Of a stretch of 64,000 nucleotides of DNA, positions 44,193 through 53,013 are shown in pieces (position 1 is the stretch's first letter; each line of letters opens with the position of its first letter). The position numbers and the translations under genes are program-made. Below the pieces are notes generated by a model that saw only the letters and a list, made by a program, of their open reading frames with translations, had not been told where the DNA came from and made no database searches. The DNA is from Rhodococcus pyridinivorans (GTDB lineage: Bacteria; Actinomycetota; Actinomycetes; Mycobacteriales; Mycobacteriaceae). The DNA is taken from NCBI RefSeq assembly GCF_900105195.1, contig NZ_FNRX01000002.1, positions 4,402,001-4,466,000 of the forward strand, given 5' to 3'.

Positions 44193-45233
44193 TCAGCCGC
44201 AGATCTGCCGCAGCTGTTCGATCAGTCGCACACGACCTGCGGTGTCGGCCGCGAAGGGGGTGACGTTGAGGGTGGTGACCCCGGCCTCCGCGAAGGCAGC
44301 GACTCGCTCCCGCACGAAGCCCTCCGAACCGATCAGGGAGATCGAGCGGAGCAGTTCGACGGGCACCGCCGCGGCCGCCTCCTCCTTCTTGCCGGCCAGG
44401 TAGAGCTCCTGGATGGTCTCGGCTTCCTTCGCGTAGCCGTAGCGGATCGCGAGGTCGTTGTAGAAGTTCTTGCCCTTGGCGCCCATGCCGCCGACGTACA
44501 GCGCGACCATGGGCCGGACCCAGTCGAGCATGTGGTCGACGTCGTCGCCGATGGCGAGCGGGGTCTGCGCGTAGATCTGCAGGTCGCCGAGTGCGGGATC
44601 GCGCTTGGCCTTGCCCTTCGCGATCGATTCGCCCCACACGTCGGCGGCCTTCTCCGGGTAATAGAACAGCGGCTGCCAGCCCTCGGCGATCTCGGCGGTC
44701 ATCTCGACGTTCTTCGGGCCGAGCGACGCGATGATGATCGGGATACGTTCGCGCACAGGCTTGTTGATGATTTTCAGCGGCTTGCCGAGTCCGGTGCCGC
44801 GGTCTTCGGGCAGCGGGATCTGGTAGTACTTGCCCTGGTGGTCCACCTTCTCGCGGCGCCACACCTGCCGGCAGATGTCGACGATCTCGCGGGTGCGACC
44901 CAGCGGCGCGTTGTAGGGAACGCCGTGGAAACCTTCGATGACCTGAGGGCCCGACGCGCCGACACCGAGCACGAATCGGCCGTCGGAGACGAAGTCCAGA
45001 CCGGCCGCCGTCATGGCGGTGAGCGTCGGTGTCCGGGTGAACAACTGGAGGATGCCGGAGGCGAGTTCGACCCGGGAGGTCTTCGCCGCCAGATAGCCGA
45101 GCTGACTCACCGCATCGAACGAATAGGCCTCGGGTACGAACACGATGTCGAGGCCGGCCTTCTCCAGGTCGGCCACCTCCGCCGCGGTCTCCGCGAAACC
45201 TCCGCTGTAGTTCAGTCCCATCCCGATGCGCAT
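44193..45233 (-). CDS. LLM-class F420-dependent oxidoreductase
   Basis: A 346-residue luciferase-like TIM-barrel protein. It begins MRIGMGLNYSGGFAETAAEV and has GLDIVFVPEAYSFDAVSQLG, LASGILQLFTRTPTLTAMTA, GRFVLGVGASGPQVIEGFHG and IIIASLGPKNVEMTAEIAEG, typical of F420-using members such as Rv3520c. The substrate is unknown. I start at ATG 45233; the frame extends upstream but the family start is here. It lies between two USP genes on the same strand, 25 bases before one and 73 after the other; a small CCCCC/GGGGG hairpin (45259-45272) in the upstream gap may partly terminate. Confidence 0.88.
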   Translation of the reverse strand: MRIGMGLNYSGGFAETAAEVADLEKAGLDIVFVPEAYSFDAVSQLGYLAAKTSRVELASGILQLFTRTPTLTAMTAAGLDFVSDGRFVLGVGASGPQVIEGFHGVPYNAPLGRTREIVDICRQVWRREKVDHQGKYYQIPLPEDRGTGLGKPLKIINKPVRERIPIIIASLGPKNVEMTAEIAEGWQPLFYYPEKAADVWGESIAKGKAKRDPALGDLQIYAQTPLAIGDDVDHMLDWVRPMVALYVGGMGAKGKNFYNDLAIRYGYAKEAETIQELYLAGKKEEAAAAVPVELLRSISLIGSEGFVRERVAAFAEAGVTTLNVTPFAADTAGRVRLIEQLRQICG

Positions 45234-45306
45234 GCGCCACCTTCGTCCCTGCTGCACACCCCCGTTCGGGGGCGCGATCGTCCATGTGCCCCGCACACTA
45301 CCGCCG

Positions 45307-46215
45307 TCAGGAGGTGACCGGTCGCACCACCATCACCGGGCAGCGCGCCTCGCGCATGAGCGCGTTTCCGGTAGAACCGAGCACCATCCCCTTGAAGCCT
45401 CCCCTGCCGCGAGTCCCTACCACGACGAGCTGGGCTTTCTCGCTCCAGGACTGCAGATGGGCGCGGGGGCCGTCGACGTAGACCTTCCGGTGGACCGTCA
45501 CGTCCGGATAGCGCTCGCCGTAGCCCGCGAGGCACTCGGACAGCAGGGAGTGCTCGTACTCCTCGAACGCGCGGGGATCGAAGTCGAGGGGCGACTCGTC
45601 GATCTCCCCGACTTTCAGGTCGCTCCAGACGTGGACGGCGACGAGGTCGACCCTGCGCCAGGATGCCTCCTCGAACGCCAGATCGACCGCTTGGCGGCTC
45701 GCGGGGCTGCCGTCCACGCCGACGACGACGGGTCGCTCGTCGGGGACGGGCCCTTCCGGTCCTCGCACCACGACGACCGGGCATTCGGCATGACCGGCGA
45801 CGGAGACCGGGGTGGAACCGAGGAAGGCCTCCCCCATCTTGGTGCTGCCGGTGGCCCCGAGGACGATCATGCGCGACGTGCGGGACAGTTCGACGAGCCA
45901 CTTGGCGCTTCCGGTGAGGGCGAGCTCGGCGGTGATCTCGAGGTCCGGCGCCACCGCCTCGGCGGTCTCTGCAGCCTCCTTCAGGAGTGCCTGAGCCTCG
46001 GCCTCGCTCCATTCGAAGACCTGCGAGGGGCGGAAGAAGGGAAGTTTCGTCCAACCCGAGGGTGCGAAGTCCACCGCGTGGACGAGATGCAGTGGGATCT
46101 TCCGGCCGGCCGCGGTGGCGGCAGCCCACCTCACCGCCCGCTCGGAGGCCGGGGAACCGTCGGCACCGACGGTTACGTGGTTGTGGTCGCGGGGTGCTTC
46201 ACCGAGAGGTTTCAC
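45307..46215 (-). CDS. Universal stress protein, two tandem USP domains (second copy)
   Basis: A 302-residue tandem USP protein, paralogous to the one at 43256-44167. It has VTVGADGSPASERAVRWAAA, then VLGATGSTKMGEAFLGSTPV in domain one, VVVGVDGSPASRQAVDLAFE and VVGTRGRGGFKGMVLGSTGN in domain two. The second ATP-binding loop is intact; the first is closer to the minimum. I start at GTG 46215 because the longer frame from an ATG 39 codons upstream would cross the intergenic palindrome at 46243-46256. It is divergent from nsrR. Confidence 0.9.
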   Translation of the reverse strand: MKPLGEAPRDHNHVTVGADGSPASERAVRWAAATAAGRKIPLHLVHAVDFAPSGWTKLPFFRPSQVFEWSEAEAQALLKEAAETAEAVAPDLEITAELALTGSAKWLVELSRTSRMIVLGATGSTKMGEAFLGSTPVSVAGHAECPVVVVRGPEGPVPDERPVVVGVDGSPASRQAVDLAFEEASWRRVDLVAVHVWSDLKVGEIDESPLDFDPRAFEEYEHSLLSECLAGYGERYPDVTVHRKVYVDGPRAHLQSWSEKAQLVVVGTRGRGGFKGMVLGSTGNALMREARCPVMVVRPVTS

Positions 46216-46242
46216 GTCCGTGAGGCTAGTCGGATCCGGTAC

Positions 46243-46256
46243 GTCCGGATACGGAC
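46243..46256. promoter_or_regulatory. Palindrome upstream of the second USP gene
   Basis: GTCCG-GATA-CGGAC has perfect five-base arms and lies 27 bases ahead of the USP start. It is reminiscent of half of a DosR box but lacks the GGGAC/GTCCC core, so the regulator is unknown. Confidence 0.35.
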
Positions 46257-46322
46257 TTTGGTCATCACATCGGGATTCCTTCGGTGGCAATGCATTCCAT
46301 CGACAGCGATGTGCGTCACATA

Positions 46323-46347
46323 AAATTGTCATCGCGAATGCGAATTT
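46323..46347 (+). promoter_or_regulatory. Candidate NsrR operator
   Basis: AAATTGTCAT and ATGCGAATTT form an inverted repeat matching at eight of ten positions around a five-base centre, ending 14 bases before the nsrR start. Its AT-rich palindromic form and position suggest NO-dependent autoregulation of nsrR, and probably of the downstream flavohaemoglobin gene. Confidence 0.5.
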
Positions 46348-46361
46348 ACTAGCGTAGGGCC

Positions 46362-46805
46362 ATGCAACTCACCCGGTTCACCGATCTCGGACTGAGAGTT
46401 GTGATGCATCTCGTCGCCGGCCCGGCGGGGAGTATGCCCGGTACCAGAACGATTGCAAACCAGCTCGATCTGTCGTACGCACATACGACGAAGGTCGTCG
46501 CCCGACTCGGCGAGCTCGGGGTGGTGGCCACCCGCCGCGGACGCGGCGGAGGCCTGACCGTCACCGAACTCGGCCGCACGGCGAGCCTCGGATGGCTCAC
46601 CCGAGCCCTCGAAGGTGAAGAAGAAGTCGTCGAGTGCGAAGGAGCGAAGCCGTGCCCCCTGCGTCACGGCTGCACCCTGCGCTCGAAGCTGCGTACCGCA
46701 CAGGACGCCTTCTACGCCGCTCTCGACGACGTCACGATCGCCGACCTGGCGACCCCTGACGCCGGTCCGGTCCTGCTCACCCTCGAACCACCCACCGGCC
46801 GCTGA
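46362..46805 (+). CDS. nsrR: NsrR, Rrf2-family nitric-oxide-sensing repressor
   Basis: A 147-residue Rrf2-family winged-helix regulator. It begins MQLTRFTDLGLRVVMHLV, the typical NsrR N-terminus, with the recognition helix around LSYAHTTKVVARLGELGVV and the wing RRGRGGGLTV. Three cysteines in CEGAKPCPLRHGC are spaced to bind a 4Fe-4S cluster, the NO sensor. It sits 54 bases ahead of hmp on the same strand and should derepress NO detoxification. Confidence 0.93.
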   Translation: MQLTRFTDLGLRVVMHLVAGPAGSMPGTRTIANQLDLSYAHTTKVVARLGELGVVATRRGRGGGLTVTELGRTASLGWLTRALEGEEEVVECEGAKPCPLRHGCTLRSKLRTAQDAFYAALDDVTIADLATPDAGPVLLTLEPPTGR

Positions 46806-46859
46806 CCCACGGCGAGGCTGCCGGTGCAGCCCGTCACGACACACACGAGGAGACACACC

Positions 46860-48083
46860 ATGCCGCTCTCACCCGAATCCAAGGACGTCATCGCCGCGAC
46901 CCTCCCGGCGGTGGGAGCCGCCATCGGCGACATCACCCCGTTGTTCTATAGCAAGATGTTCGCCGCCCATCCCGAGCTCGAACGCGATCTGTTCAACCGC
47001 GGCAACCAGAAGCAGGGTGAGCAGCAGAAGGCACTCGCCGGATCGATCGCGGCCTTCGCGACGCTCCAGCTCGATCCCGATCCCGCCCGTGTCGAGGCGA
47101 TCCTGTCCCGCATCGCCCACAAGCACGCCTCGCTCGGCATCAAGCCCGACGAGTACTGGATCGTCCACAAGCACCTCTTCGAGGCGATCGTCGAAATCCT
47201 CGGAGAGGCAGTGACTCCGGAAGTCGCGAAGGCGTGGGACGAGCTGTACTGGCTGATGGCCAATACCCTCATCTCGATGGAGGCCGATCTGTACCGGGCC
47301 GCAGGTGTCGAGGCCGGCGACGTCTGGCGCACCGTCCGCGTCGCCGACCGCGTCCACCAGTCCGCCGACACCGTCTCGTTCGTGCTCACCTCGCTCGACG
47401 GTTCCCCGCTGCCCACCTTCCGTCCGGGCCAGTACCTCTCGGTCGGCGTCCGCCTCCCCGACGGCGCCCGCCAGATCCGTCAGTACAGCCTGTCGAGCGC
47501 ACCCGCGAAGGGCGACTGGCGTATCACCGTCAAGCGGGTCCTGGAGACCACCGCACCCGACGGCACCGTGCTTCCCGCCGGTGAGGTGTCGAACTTCCTG
47601 TACAACAACGTCTTCGAGGGCGACGAGCTGGAAGTCACCACTCCCTTCGGCGATCTAGTACTCACCGAGGACGACACCCCGATCCTGTTGGCGTCCGCCG
47701 GCATCGGATGCACCCCGATGATCGGCATGCTCGATCATCTCGCCGGCGTCGGCGACGAGCGTCCCGTCGCGGTCCTGCACGCCGACCGGTCGGTCGCGAG
47801 CCACGCCCACCGCCGCGAGCTCGAGACCCTTGCCGAGAAGATCCCGTCGGCCCAGCTGTACCGCTGGTACGAGGACCTCGGCAACCGCCGGCCGCTCGAG
47901 ACGGTCCGCGTCGGACGTGCCGACATCTCCGATCTGCCGCTCGATCCGAAGACCCAGGCCTACCTGTGCGGCCCGCTGCCGTTCATGCTCTCGCTGCGCG
48001 AGGCCCTGATCGAGCGCAACGTCCCGGCCGAGAACATCCACTACGAGGTGTTCGGACCCGACAGCTGGGCGCCTGCCTCCTGA
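46860..48083 (+). CDS. hmp: Flavohaemoglobin (nitric oxide dioxygenase)
   Basis: Oxidises NO to nitrate with O2 and NAD(P)H; 407 residues, full length. The globin domain (1-140) has Tyr B10 in LFYSKMFAAHP and the proximal His in the KHASLGIKPDEYWIVHKHL segment. The FAD domain has RQYSLSSAPAKGDWRITVKR, and the NAD domain has LLASAGIGCTPMIGMLDHL and the C-terminal YEVFGPDSW. I start at ATG 46860 (MPLSPESKDVI), with GAGGAG ten bases ahead; a longer frame exists. It is co-directional with nsrR and followed by a strong terminator. Confidence 0.97.
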   Translation: MPLSPESKDVIAATLPAVGAAIGDITPLFYSKMFAAHPELERDLFNRGNQKQGEQQKALAGSIAAFATLQLDPDPARVEAILSRIAHKHASLGIKPDEYWIVHKHLFEAIVEILGEAVTPEVAKAWDELYWLMANTLISMEADLYRAAGVEAGDVWRTVRVADRVHQSADTVSFVLTSLDGSPLPTFRPGQYLSVGVRLPDGARQIRQYSLSSAPAKGDWRITVKRVLETTAPDGTVLPAGEVSNFLYNNVFEGDELEVTTPFGDLVLTEDDTPILLASAGIGCTPMIGMLDHLAGVGDERPVAVLHADRSVASHAHRRELETLAEKIPSAQLYRWYEDLGNRRPLETVRVGRADISDLPLDPKTQAYLCGPLPFMLSLREALIERNVPAENIHYEVFGPDSWAPAS

Positions 48084-48102
48084 TCCGACCCGATCCGATC
48101 GC

Positions 48103-48131
48103 GGTGCCCCGGCTGAGTCTGCCGGGGCACC
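48103..48131 (+). terminator. Terminator after hmp
   Basis: GGTGCCCCGGC (48103-48113) and GCCGGGGCACC (48121-48131) form a perfect 11-bp stem with a seven-base loop, 20 bases after the hmp stop. Confidence 0.8.
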
Positions 48132-48157
48132 GCTGCATTCGCGGCTAGGCTGCACCC

Positions 48158-50470
48158 ATGGACTCCGCCGCGGCTGTTCGCCACCCGGCCCCGTCCCCGC
48201 GTAGCCGATTCCAGGCACTGGGTAGCAGTGTCCTCGCGCTGATCGGAGTCCTTCTCATGGCGGGCCTCGTTGCGCTGTTCCCCGGGTCCGACGAGCCGCT
48301 CGGAACCGATGCACCCGCCGATGTCTTCAGCGCCGCCCGCGCCGGTGAACACATCGACGCGATCGCCACCGGCCCACGACCGCCCGGGTCGACCGCCCAC
48401 GCCGCCGCCCGCGACCATCTCGTCGCCGTCCTCGAGGATCTCGGGTGGTCCACCCGCGTCGACTCCGGCGTGGGATGGATGGCGCGGTCCGGTGAGGCGA
48501 CCCAGCGCGGTGCCCGCGTGCAGAACATCGTGGCGACCCGAGCCGGTACCGATCCCACCGGCACCGTCGTGCTCGCCGCGCACTACGACACGGTCCGGGG
48601 CTCCCCCGGCGCGAGCGACGACGGGATCGGCGTCGGCACGGTCCTCGAGGTCGCCCGTGCCATCGAGTCCGGTCCTCCCTCGCGGAACGACGTCGTCGTC
48701 CTGCTCACCGACGGTGAGGAGAACGGTCTGCTCGGCGCCCACCGGTTCGTGGGCACGGAGTCCGTGCGGGCCGGTCCGGTCGTCGTGCTCAACCACGAGG
48801 CCCGCGGGAACGCCGGTACACCGACGACCTTCCGGATCACCTCACCGAACGGCGTCCTGATCAACAGTCTGGCGGGGGCACCGGGAGCGAACGCGGACTC
48901 CCTCACCGAACTGATCTTCGAGGCGCTGCCGAACGACACCGATTTCCGCCGCTTCGCCGAGCACGGCCACCACGCCCTCGACACCGCGATCTCCGCGGGA
49001 TCGGCGTACTACCACAGCCCTCTCGACACCCCCGACCGTCTCAGCCGGACGTCGCTGCAGCACATGGGCGACACCTCCCTCGCGACGGCCTGCACCCTCG
49101 CCGGATCCGATCTCACGACGGTCGACGACGGCGGCGACCAGGTCGTGACGACCGCGCCCTGGGGACTGCTCCACCTGCCGCGGTGGGCCGAGGTCGTCGG
49201 GGCGATCGTGCTGGCAGGCGTCGTGGGGGCGATCGTCGTGCTGCGGGTGCGCCGCGGCCAGACGTCGGCCTGGCAGGCCGGCGCTGCCGTGGCCGTGTCG
49301 CTGCTCGCCGCCGTCCTCGCGGCGGGCGCAGCGTGGCTGCCGTGGTGGATCGTGCAGACCGTCGATCCGGGCATGGCCGCGCCGGTCGCCGACGAGCCCT
49401 ACCGGCCGGGTGTCTTCCAGTTCGCGGCGGTCGTCGCGGCCCTCGGTGTACTGCTGGTCGCGCGATCGTGGTGGGGTCGCGGCCGTCCGGCCGCCGCGCT
49501 CACGTGCGGAGCGTTCACGCTCGTCGCGGTGCTCGCTCTCGCCGGTATCCCCTTCGCCGGTGTGCCGCTGACAATGCTCGTACTCGTCCTGCCGACGGCG
49601 CTGGGTCTGCTGGTGGCGCTGCTTCTCCCGCAGGACGACACGGTGTGGCCGCTCGTCGCGATCGCCCTCGGCGCGCTCGGCTCGCTGATCTTCGGCCTGC
49701 CCGCCGTGCTGGTGTCGTTCGACGCCGGACTCCTCTACGGGGCACCGGTGACCGGTCTGTTCGTCGCATTCACGTTCGCCGCGGTACTCCCGCTGTGCGA
49801 GCCGTTCGCGTCGACCAGCCGCGGGCTCGTCGTCTCCGCGACCGGCACGATCGCGATCGTCGTGGTGGGCACGCTGCTCGCCGGCTACCTCAACCGGGAC
49901 GGGGCGACCGATCCCCGGCAGGAATACCTTTGGTACTCGCTCGACGCCGATCGGGGTGCCGCGGTGTGGGGATCGCCGGACGGCCCGAGATCCGACTGGA
50001 GCGAAGGGCTGCTCACCACCGGTCCCGAATCGCTCCCCACCGCCTTCCCGTGGCGGGAGCACCGGCCGATGTACCACGGGCCCGCTCCGGTCGCCGACCT
50101 CGAGGCGCCCGAGGTCGAGATCCTCGAGGACACGACCGGCGGAAGCGCCCGGAAGATACGACTGCGGTTGAGCTCACCGAGGAACGCCCAGGCTGTCGGG
50201 TTGTGGATCGACAACACCACCGCCCACGTCCACGGCGCGACGGTGGACGGCTTCCGCGCCGAACCGTCCGACGACTTCGGTTTCCTGTTCTGGGCTCCCG
50301 GTGCCGACGGGATCGAGGTCGAGCTGACGTTGAGCATGCTCGAGAGCCGCCTAGGCGTCCGCGTCGCCGATCTCGGTGACGATCTCGGCGAAGTAGCCGG
50401 CTTCGAGCCACCCGCGGATCGCGTCGTCGTCCAGCCGACGGTGGCCGTGACGCGGACCCTACAACTGTAG
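48158..50470 (+). CDS. Membrane-anchored M28-family zinc aminopeptidase
   Basis: A 770-residue protein. One N-terminal helix near 20-42 (SSVLALIGVLLMAGLVALF) anchors an extracytoplasmic M28 peptidase domain. The two-zinc site appears complete: AAHYDTVRGSPGASDDGIGV (His and bridging Asp), DGEENGLLGA (Glu pair), NHEARGN and YYHSPLDT (His). After it come about eight membrane helices (residues 345-590), then an extracytoplasmic beta-rich C-terminal domain of about 170 residues. This peptidase-plus-membrane-bundle order recalls eukaryotic ERMP1/Fxna proteins. The substrate is unknown. The start is ATG 48158, after the hmp terminator. Confidence 0.85.
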   Translation: MDSAAAVRHPAPSPRSRFQALGSSVLALIGVLLMAGLVALFPGSDEPLGTDAPADVFSAARAGEHIDAIATGPRPPGSTAHAAARDHLVAVLEDLGWSTRVDSGVGWMARSGEATQRGARVQNIVATRAGTDPTGTVVLAAHYDTVRGSPGASDDGIGVGTVLEVARAIESGPPSRNDVVVLLTDGEENGLLGAHRFVGTESVRAGPVVVLNHEARGNAGTPTTFRITSPNGVLINSLAGAPGANADSLTELIFEALPNDTDFRRFAEHGHHALDTAISAGSAYYHSPLDTPDRLSRTSLQHMGDTSLATACTLAGSDLTTVDDGGDQVVTTAPWGLLHLPRWAEVVGAIVLAGVVGAIVVLRVRRGQTSAWQAGAAVAVSLLAAVLAAGAAWLPWWIVQTVDPGMAAPVADEPYRPGVFQFAAVVAALGVLLVARSWWGRGRPAAALTCGAFTLVAVLALAGIPFAGVPLTMLVLVLPTALGLLVALLLPQDDTVWPLVAIALGALGSLIFGLPAVLVSFDAGLLYGAPVTGLFVAFTFAAVLPLCEPFASTSRGLVVSATGTIAIVVVGTLLAGYLNRDGATDPRQEYLWYSLDADRGAAVWGSPDGPRSDWSEGLLTTGPESLPTAFPWREHRPMYHGPAPVADLEAPEVEILEDTTGGSARKIRLRLSSPRNAQAVGLWIDNTTAHVHGATVDGFRAEPSDDFGFLFWAPGADGIEVELTLSMLESRLGVRVADLGDDLGEVAGFEPPADRVVVQPTVAVTRTLQL

Positions 50471-50475
50471 GGCCG

Positions 50476-51984
50476 TCACTCCCACTCGTGAGCGGGAGTA
50501 CCCGAGGCCATGTTCTGCACGTAGTCCTTCATCATCCCGAGCAGGGCGGTGCGACGGTTCTCGCCGGCAGCCTCGCGTCGGGCCACCTGCCGTCGTTGCC
50601 ACGCTGCCCCGGTCTGCCGAGTCAGTGCACGCCCCTCGACGATGCCGAGATAGCGGTCGCGGACCGCCGCCGACAGTCCGTATGCCTCGAGGCCCTGGTG
50701 CGCAAGCGGCAACAGGCACCGCAGCACGAGTTCGTCGGCGCCGACCCATCCGGTGCGCGGCCAGTACAGCTTCGCGTCGAGACCGAACTTCGCACCGAGC
50801 ACGAGGTTCCGCTCGGCGGCGTCGAAGCTGAGGTCGCGCCAGAGCGGCTCGTCGGCGTCGGTGAGGGCGCGCAGCGTCCCGTAGTAGAAGGCGGCGTTGG
50901 CCATGGTGTCGAGGACGGTCGGTCCTGCAGGGAGCACACGGTTCTCGACGCGCAGGTGCGGATGGCCGTCGCTGATGTCGTAGACGGGCCGGTTCCACCG
51001 GTAGATGGTGCCATTGTGCATCTGCAGTTCGCGCAGTTCGGGAATCCGGCCGGCGTCGAGTTCGGCCATCGGATCGACGTCCGAGACCTCCGGAAGGAGA
51101 GCCGTGAAGTAGTGGGAGTTCTCCTCGAACAGGTCGAGGACGGAGTCGATCCACCGCTCACCGAACCACACGCGGGGACGGACGCCCTGGTTCCGCAGTT
51201 CGAGCGGACGCGTGTCAGTGGCCTGCGCGAACAACGGGATCCGGCTCTCGTGCCACAGCGCCTTGCCGGCGAGGAAGGGCGAGTTCGCCGCGAGCGCGAC
51301 CTGCGCTCCGGCCAGGCACTGGGCGGCGTTCCAGTGCGTCGCGAAATCTTCGGGGGCGATCCGCAGGTGCAGCTGCAGGGACGTGCAGGCCGCCTCGGGA
51401 ACCACCGAATTCATGTCTGCGCGAAGGGTTTCCACGACATCGCTGCCGGGCAACGGCACACCGTCGAGATCGAGTTCGATGTCCTCGCCGCGCGCCGCGA
51501 AGATCTGCTCGTTGAGCGCTTCGTAGCGGGGATTGGCGGTGATCCGGCCCCGTTCGAGATCGTCGAGTTCGAGCGTGGGCAGCATGCCGATCATGACCAG
51601 CTGCGCGTCGTGCAGGTGCATCCGCTCGTCGGCGCGCCGCAGCGACGACCGCAGCGACTCTTCGAGTTCGAAGGGTTCGTCGCCGGTGAGACGTCGCGGC
51701 TCGACGTTCATCTCGACGTTGAACTGGCCGAGTTCGGTCTGGAAGACCGCGTGATCGTCGATCGCCTGGAGCACCTCGAGGTTCGACATCGCGGGCGACA
51801 TGTCGTCGCGGACGAGGTTGAACTCGATCTCCATGCCGAGATGCGGTTCGGGTGACGAGTGCACGTCGACGAAGACGTCCTCTCGAAGCATCCGCTCGAG
51901 CGCCTTCATGCAGTCGCGAACCTTGCTCCGGAACATCCGCCGGTCTTCCCCGGTGAACGAACGTGCGGATATCTCAGCTCCCAA
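50476..51984 (-). CDS. GCS2-family glutamate-cysteine ligase-like protein
   Basis: A 502-residue protein of the carboxylate-amine ligase family (COG2170/GCS2, YbdK-like) with HLGMEIEFNLVRDDMSPAMSN, the acidic ATP/metal site, ELGQFNVEMNVEP, SLQLHLRIAPEDFATHWNAAQ and GTIYRWNRPVYDI...HLRVENRVLPAGPT. Members have weak or modified gamma-glutamyl ligase activity; actinobacteria use mycothiol, so a classic glutathione role is doubtful. The start is TTG 51984, giving the family N-terminus MGAEISARSFTGEDR; ATG 51936 is an alternative. It is convergent with the M28 gene, five bases apart. Confidence 0.87.
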   Translation of the reverse strand: MGAEISARSFTGEDRRMFRSKVRDCMKALERMLREDVFVDVHSSPEPHLGMEIEFNLVRDDMSPAMSNLEVLQAIDDHAVFQTELGQFNVEMNVEPRRLTGDEPFELEESLRSSLRRADERMHLHDAQLVMIGMLPTLELDDLERGRITANPRYEALNEQIFAARGEDIELDLDGVPLPGSDVVETLRADMNSVVPEAACTSLQLHLRIAPEDFATHWNAAQCLAGAQVALAANSPFLAGKALWHESRIPLFAQATDTRPLELRNQGVRPRVWFGERWIDSVLDLFEENSHYFTALLPEVSDVDPMAELDAGRIPELRELQMHNGTIYRWNRPVYDISDGHPHLRVENRVLPAGPTVLDTMANAAFYYGTLRALTDADEPLWRDLSFDAAERNLVLGAKFGLDAKLYWPRTGWVGADELVLRCLLPLAHQGLEAYGLSAAVRDRYLGIVEGRALTRQTGAAWQRRQVARREAAGENRRTALLGMMKDYVQNMASGTPAHEWE

Positions 51985-52068
51985 TGGAACCCCCGGGTCG
52001 GCGCGCGGTCTGTCGAGCCAAGCCTAGCGCGCGCTCACGCTGCGGGTGGGATCGACGGCGTGCCGTCG

Positions 52069-52133
52069 GGTGGGATCGAACACTGCGGTGGGATCGAACA
52101 CTGCGGTGGGATCGAACACTGCGGTGGGATCAG
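52069..52133. repeat. 18-bp tandem repeat at the 3' end of the second M23 gene
   Basis: The unit GGTGGGATCGAACACTGC is repeated exactly three times (52069-52122), with a partial fourth reaching into the peptidase stop codon at 52130 and a diverged copy near 52044. There are no spacers. It fills the gap after the peptidase gene and may affect transcript ends. Confidence 0.85.
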
Positions 52134-52951
52134 ACGGCGCGGTAGCCGCCCCAGTCGGTGACGACGCCGCGATCGCTCAGCCACGCGTTGGGGTTGATCT
52201 TGGTGCCTTCGGTGTCCCAGACCTCGAAGTGCAGGTGCGGTCCGGTGGACCAGCCCTCGTTGCCGACTGTGGCGATCTGCTGGCCGGCGTTGACACGCTG
52301 ACCGGCCGAGACCTGGTAGGTGCTCACGTGACCGTAGACGGCGGTGGTGCCGTCGTCGTTGAGGACGCGGACCCACTGGCCGAAGCCGGAAGCCGGTCCG
52401 GCGTCGAGGACCGTGCCGTTGGCCGCGGACTTGATGGGCGTTCCGATCGGGGCTGCGATGTCGATGCCGCCGTGGTGGGCGCCCCAGCGCGGACCCCAGT
52501 CGGAGGTGAGGGTGCCGGAGACGGGCTGGACGGCGGAGGGAGAAGCCGGGTTGAGCTGGTCGAGCCAGCTGGGACCCGAGAACTGATCGAGGAAGCCGGT
52601 GACCTCGGCCGGAAGCTCGGGTGCGCCCTGCTCGGCCGGGGTGGTGATGCCGGGGATGGCCGGGATCTCGACACCCTCGGGCAGCAGGCCCGCGGGGAGC
52701 TCGAAGGGCAGGCTGGGCGCGGGGGCCTCGGCCTGGACGTGGTCGTGGCCGGGATGCGCGGCAGCGGTGCCGGCGCCGATCTGCGAGCCGACGGCGAAGA
52801 AGGCACCCGTGGCAGCGGCGACGGTGGCGGCCTTGACCGGAGCGGACGTACCGGTGGGCTCGACGCGGTGACGGCCCTTGCCGGAGGACGGCACACGAAT
52901 CGTCTCGAGGTCGAATGCTTCGTCTTCGCGTGTGCGCTGATGGCGTCCCAC
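52130..52951 (-). CDS. Secreted M23-family (LytM) endopeptidase, second copy
   Basis: A 273-residue peptidoglycan peptidase. A basic N-terminus (KGRHRVEPT) precedes a hydrophobic signal segment AATVAAATGAFFAVGSQIGAG at about 45-65 with an AHPGHDH-rich mature start. A Pro-rich linker is followed by the LytM domain with zinc ligands in HHGGIDIAA and GPHLHFEVWD plus VYGHVS. Its C-terminal half is clearly paralogous to the peptidase at 21243 (shared DAGPASGFGQWVRVL-type segment). I start at GTG 52951, six bases after AAGGGA. An inverted AAGGTAACA repeat lies upstream. Confidence 0.88.
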   Translation of the reverse strand: MGRHQRTREDEAFDLETIRVPSSGKGRHRVEPTGTSAPVKAATVAAATGAFFAVGSQIGAGTAAAHPGHDHVQAEAPAPSLPFELPAGLLPEGVEIPAIPGITTPAEQGAPELPAEVTGFLDQFSGPSWLDQLNPASPSAVQPVSGTLTSDWGPRWGAHHGGIDIAAPIGTPIKSAANGTVLDAGPASGFGQWVRVLNDDGTTAVYGHVSTYQVSAGQRVNAGQQIATVGNEGWSTGPHLHFEVWDTEGTKINPNAWLSDRGVVTDWGGYRAV

Positions 52952-53013
52952 AGTGTGTCCCTTGTTTCGTCCCGACTTCGACCGGGTATCCCCCCGGCCG
53001 CTCCTGGCGACCC

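Noticed and set aside
45259..45272. CCCCC-GTTC-GGGGG hairpin between the second USP and LLM genes
   Set aside because: A five-base-pair stem without a tail is common by chance in this GC-rich DNA; noted only in the LLM gene entry.
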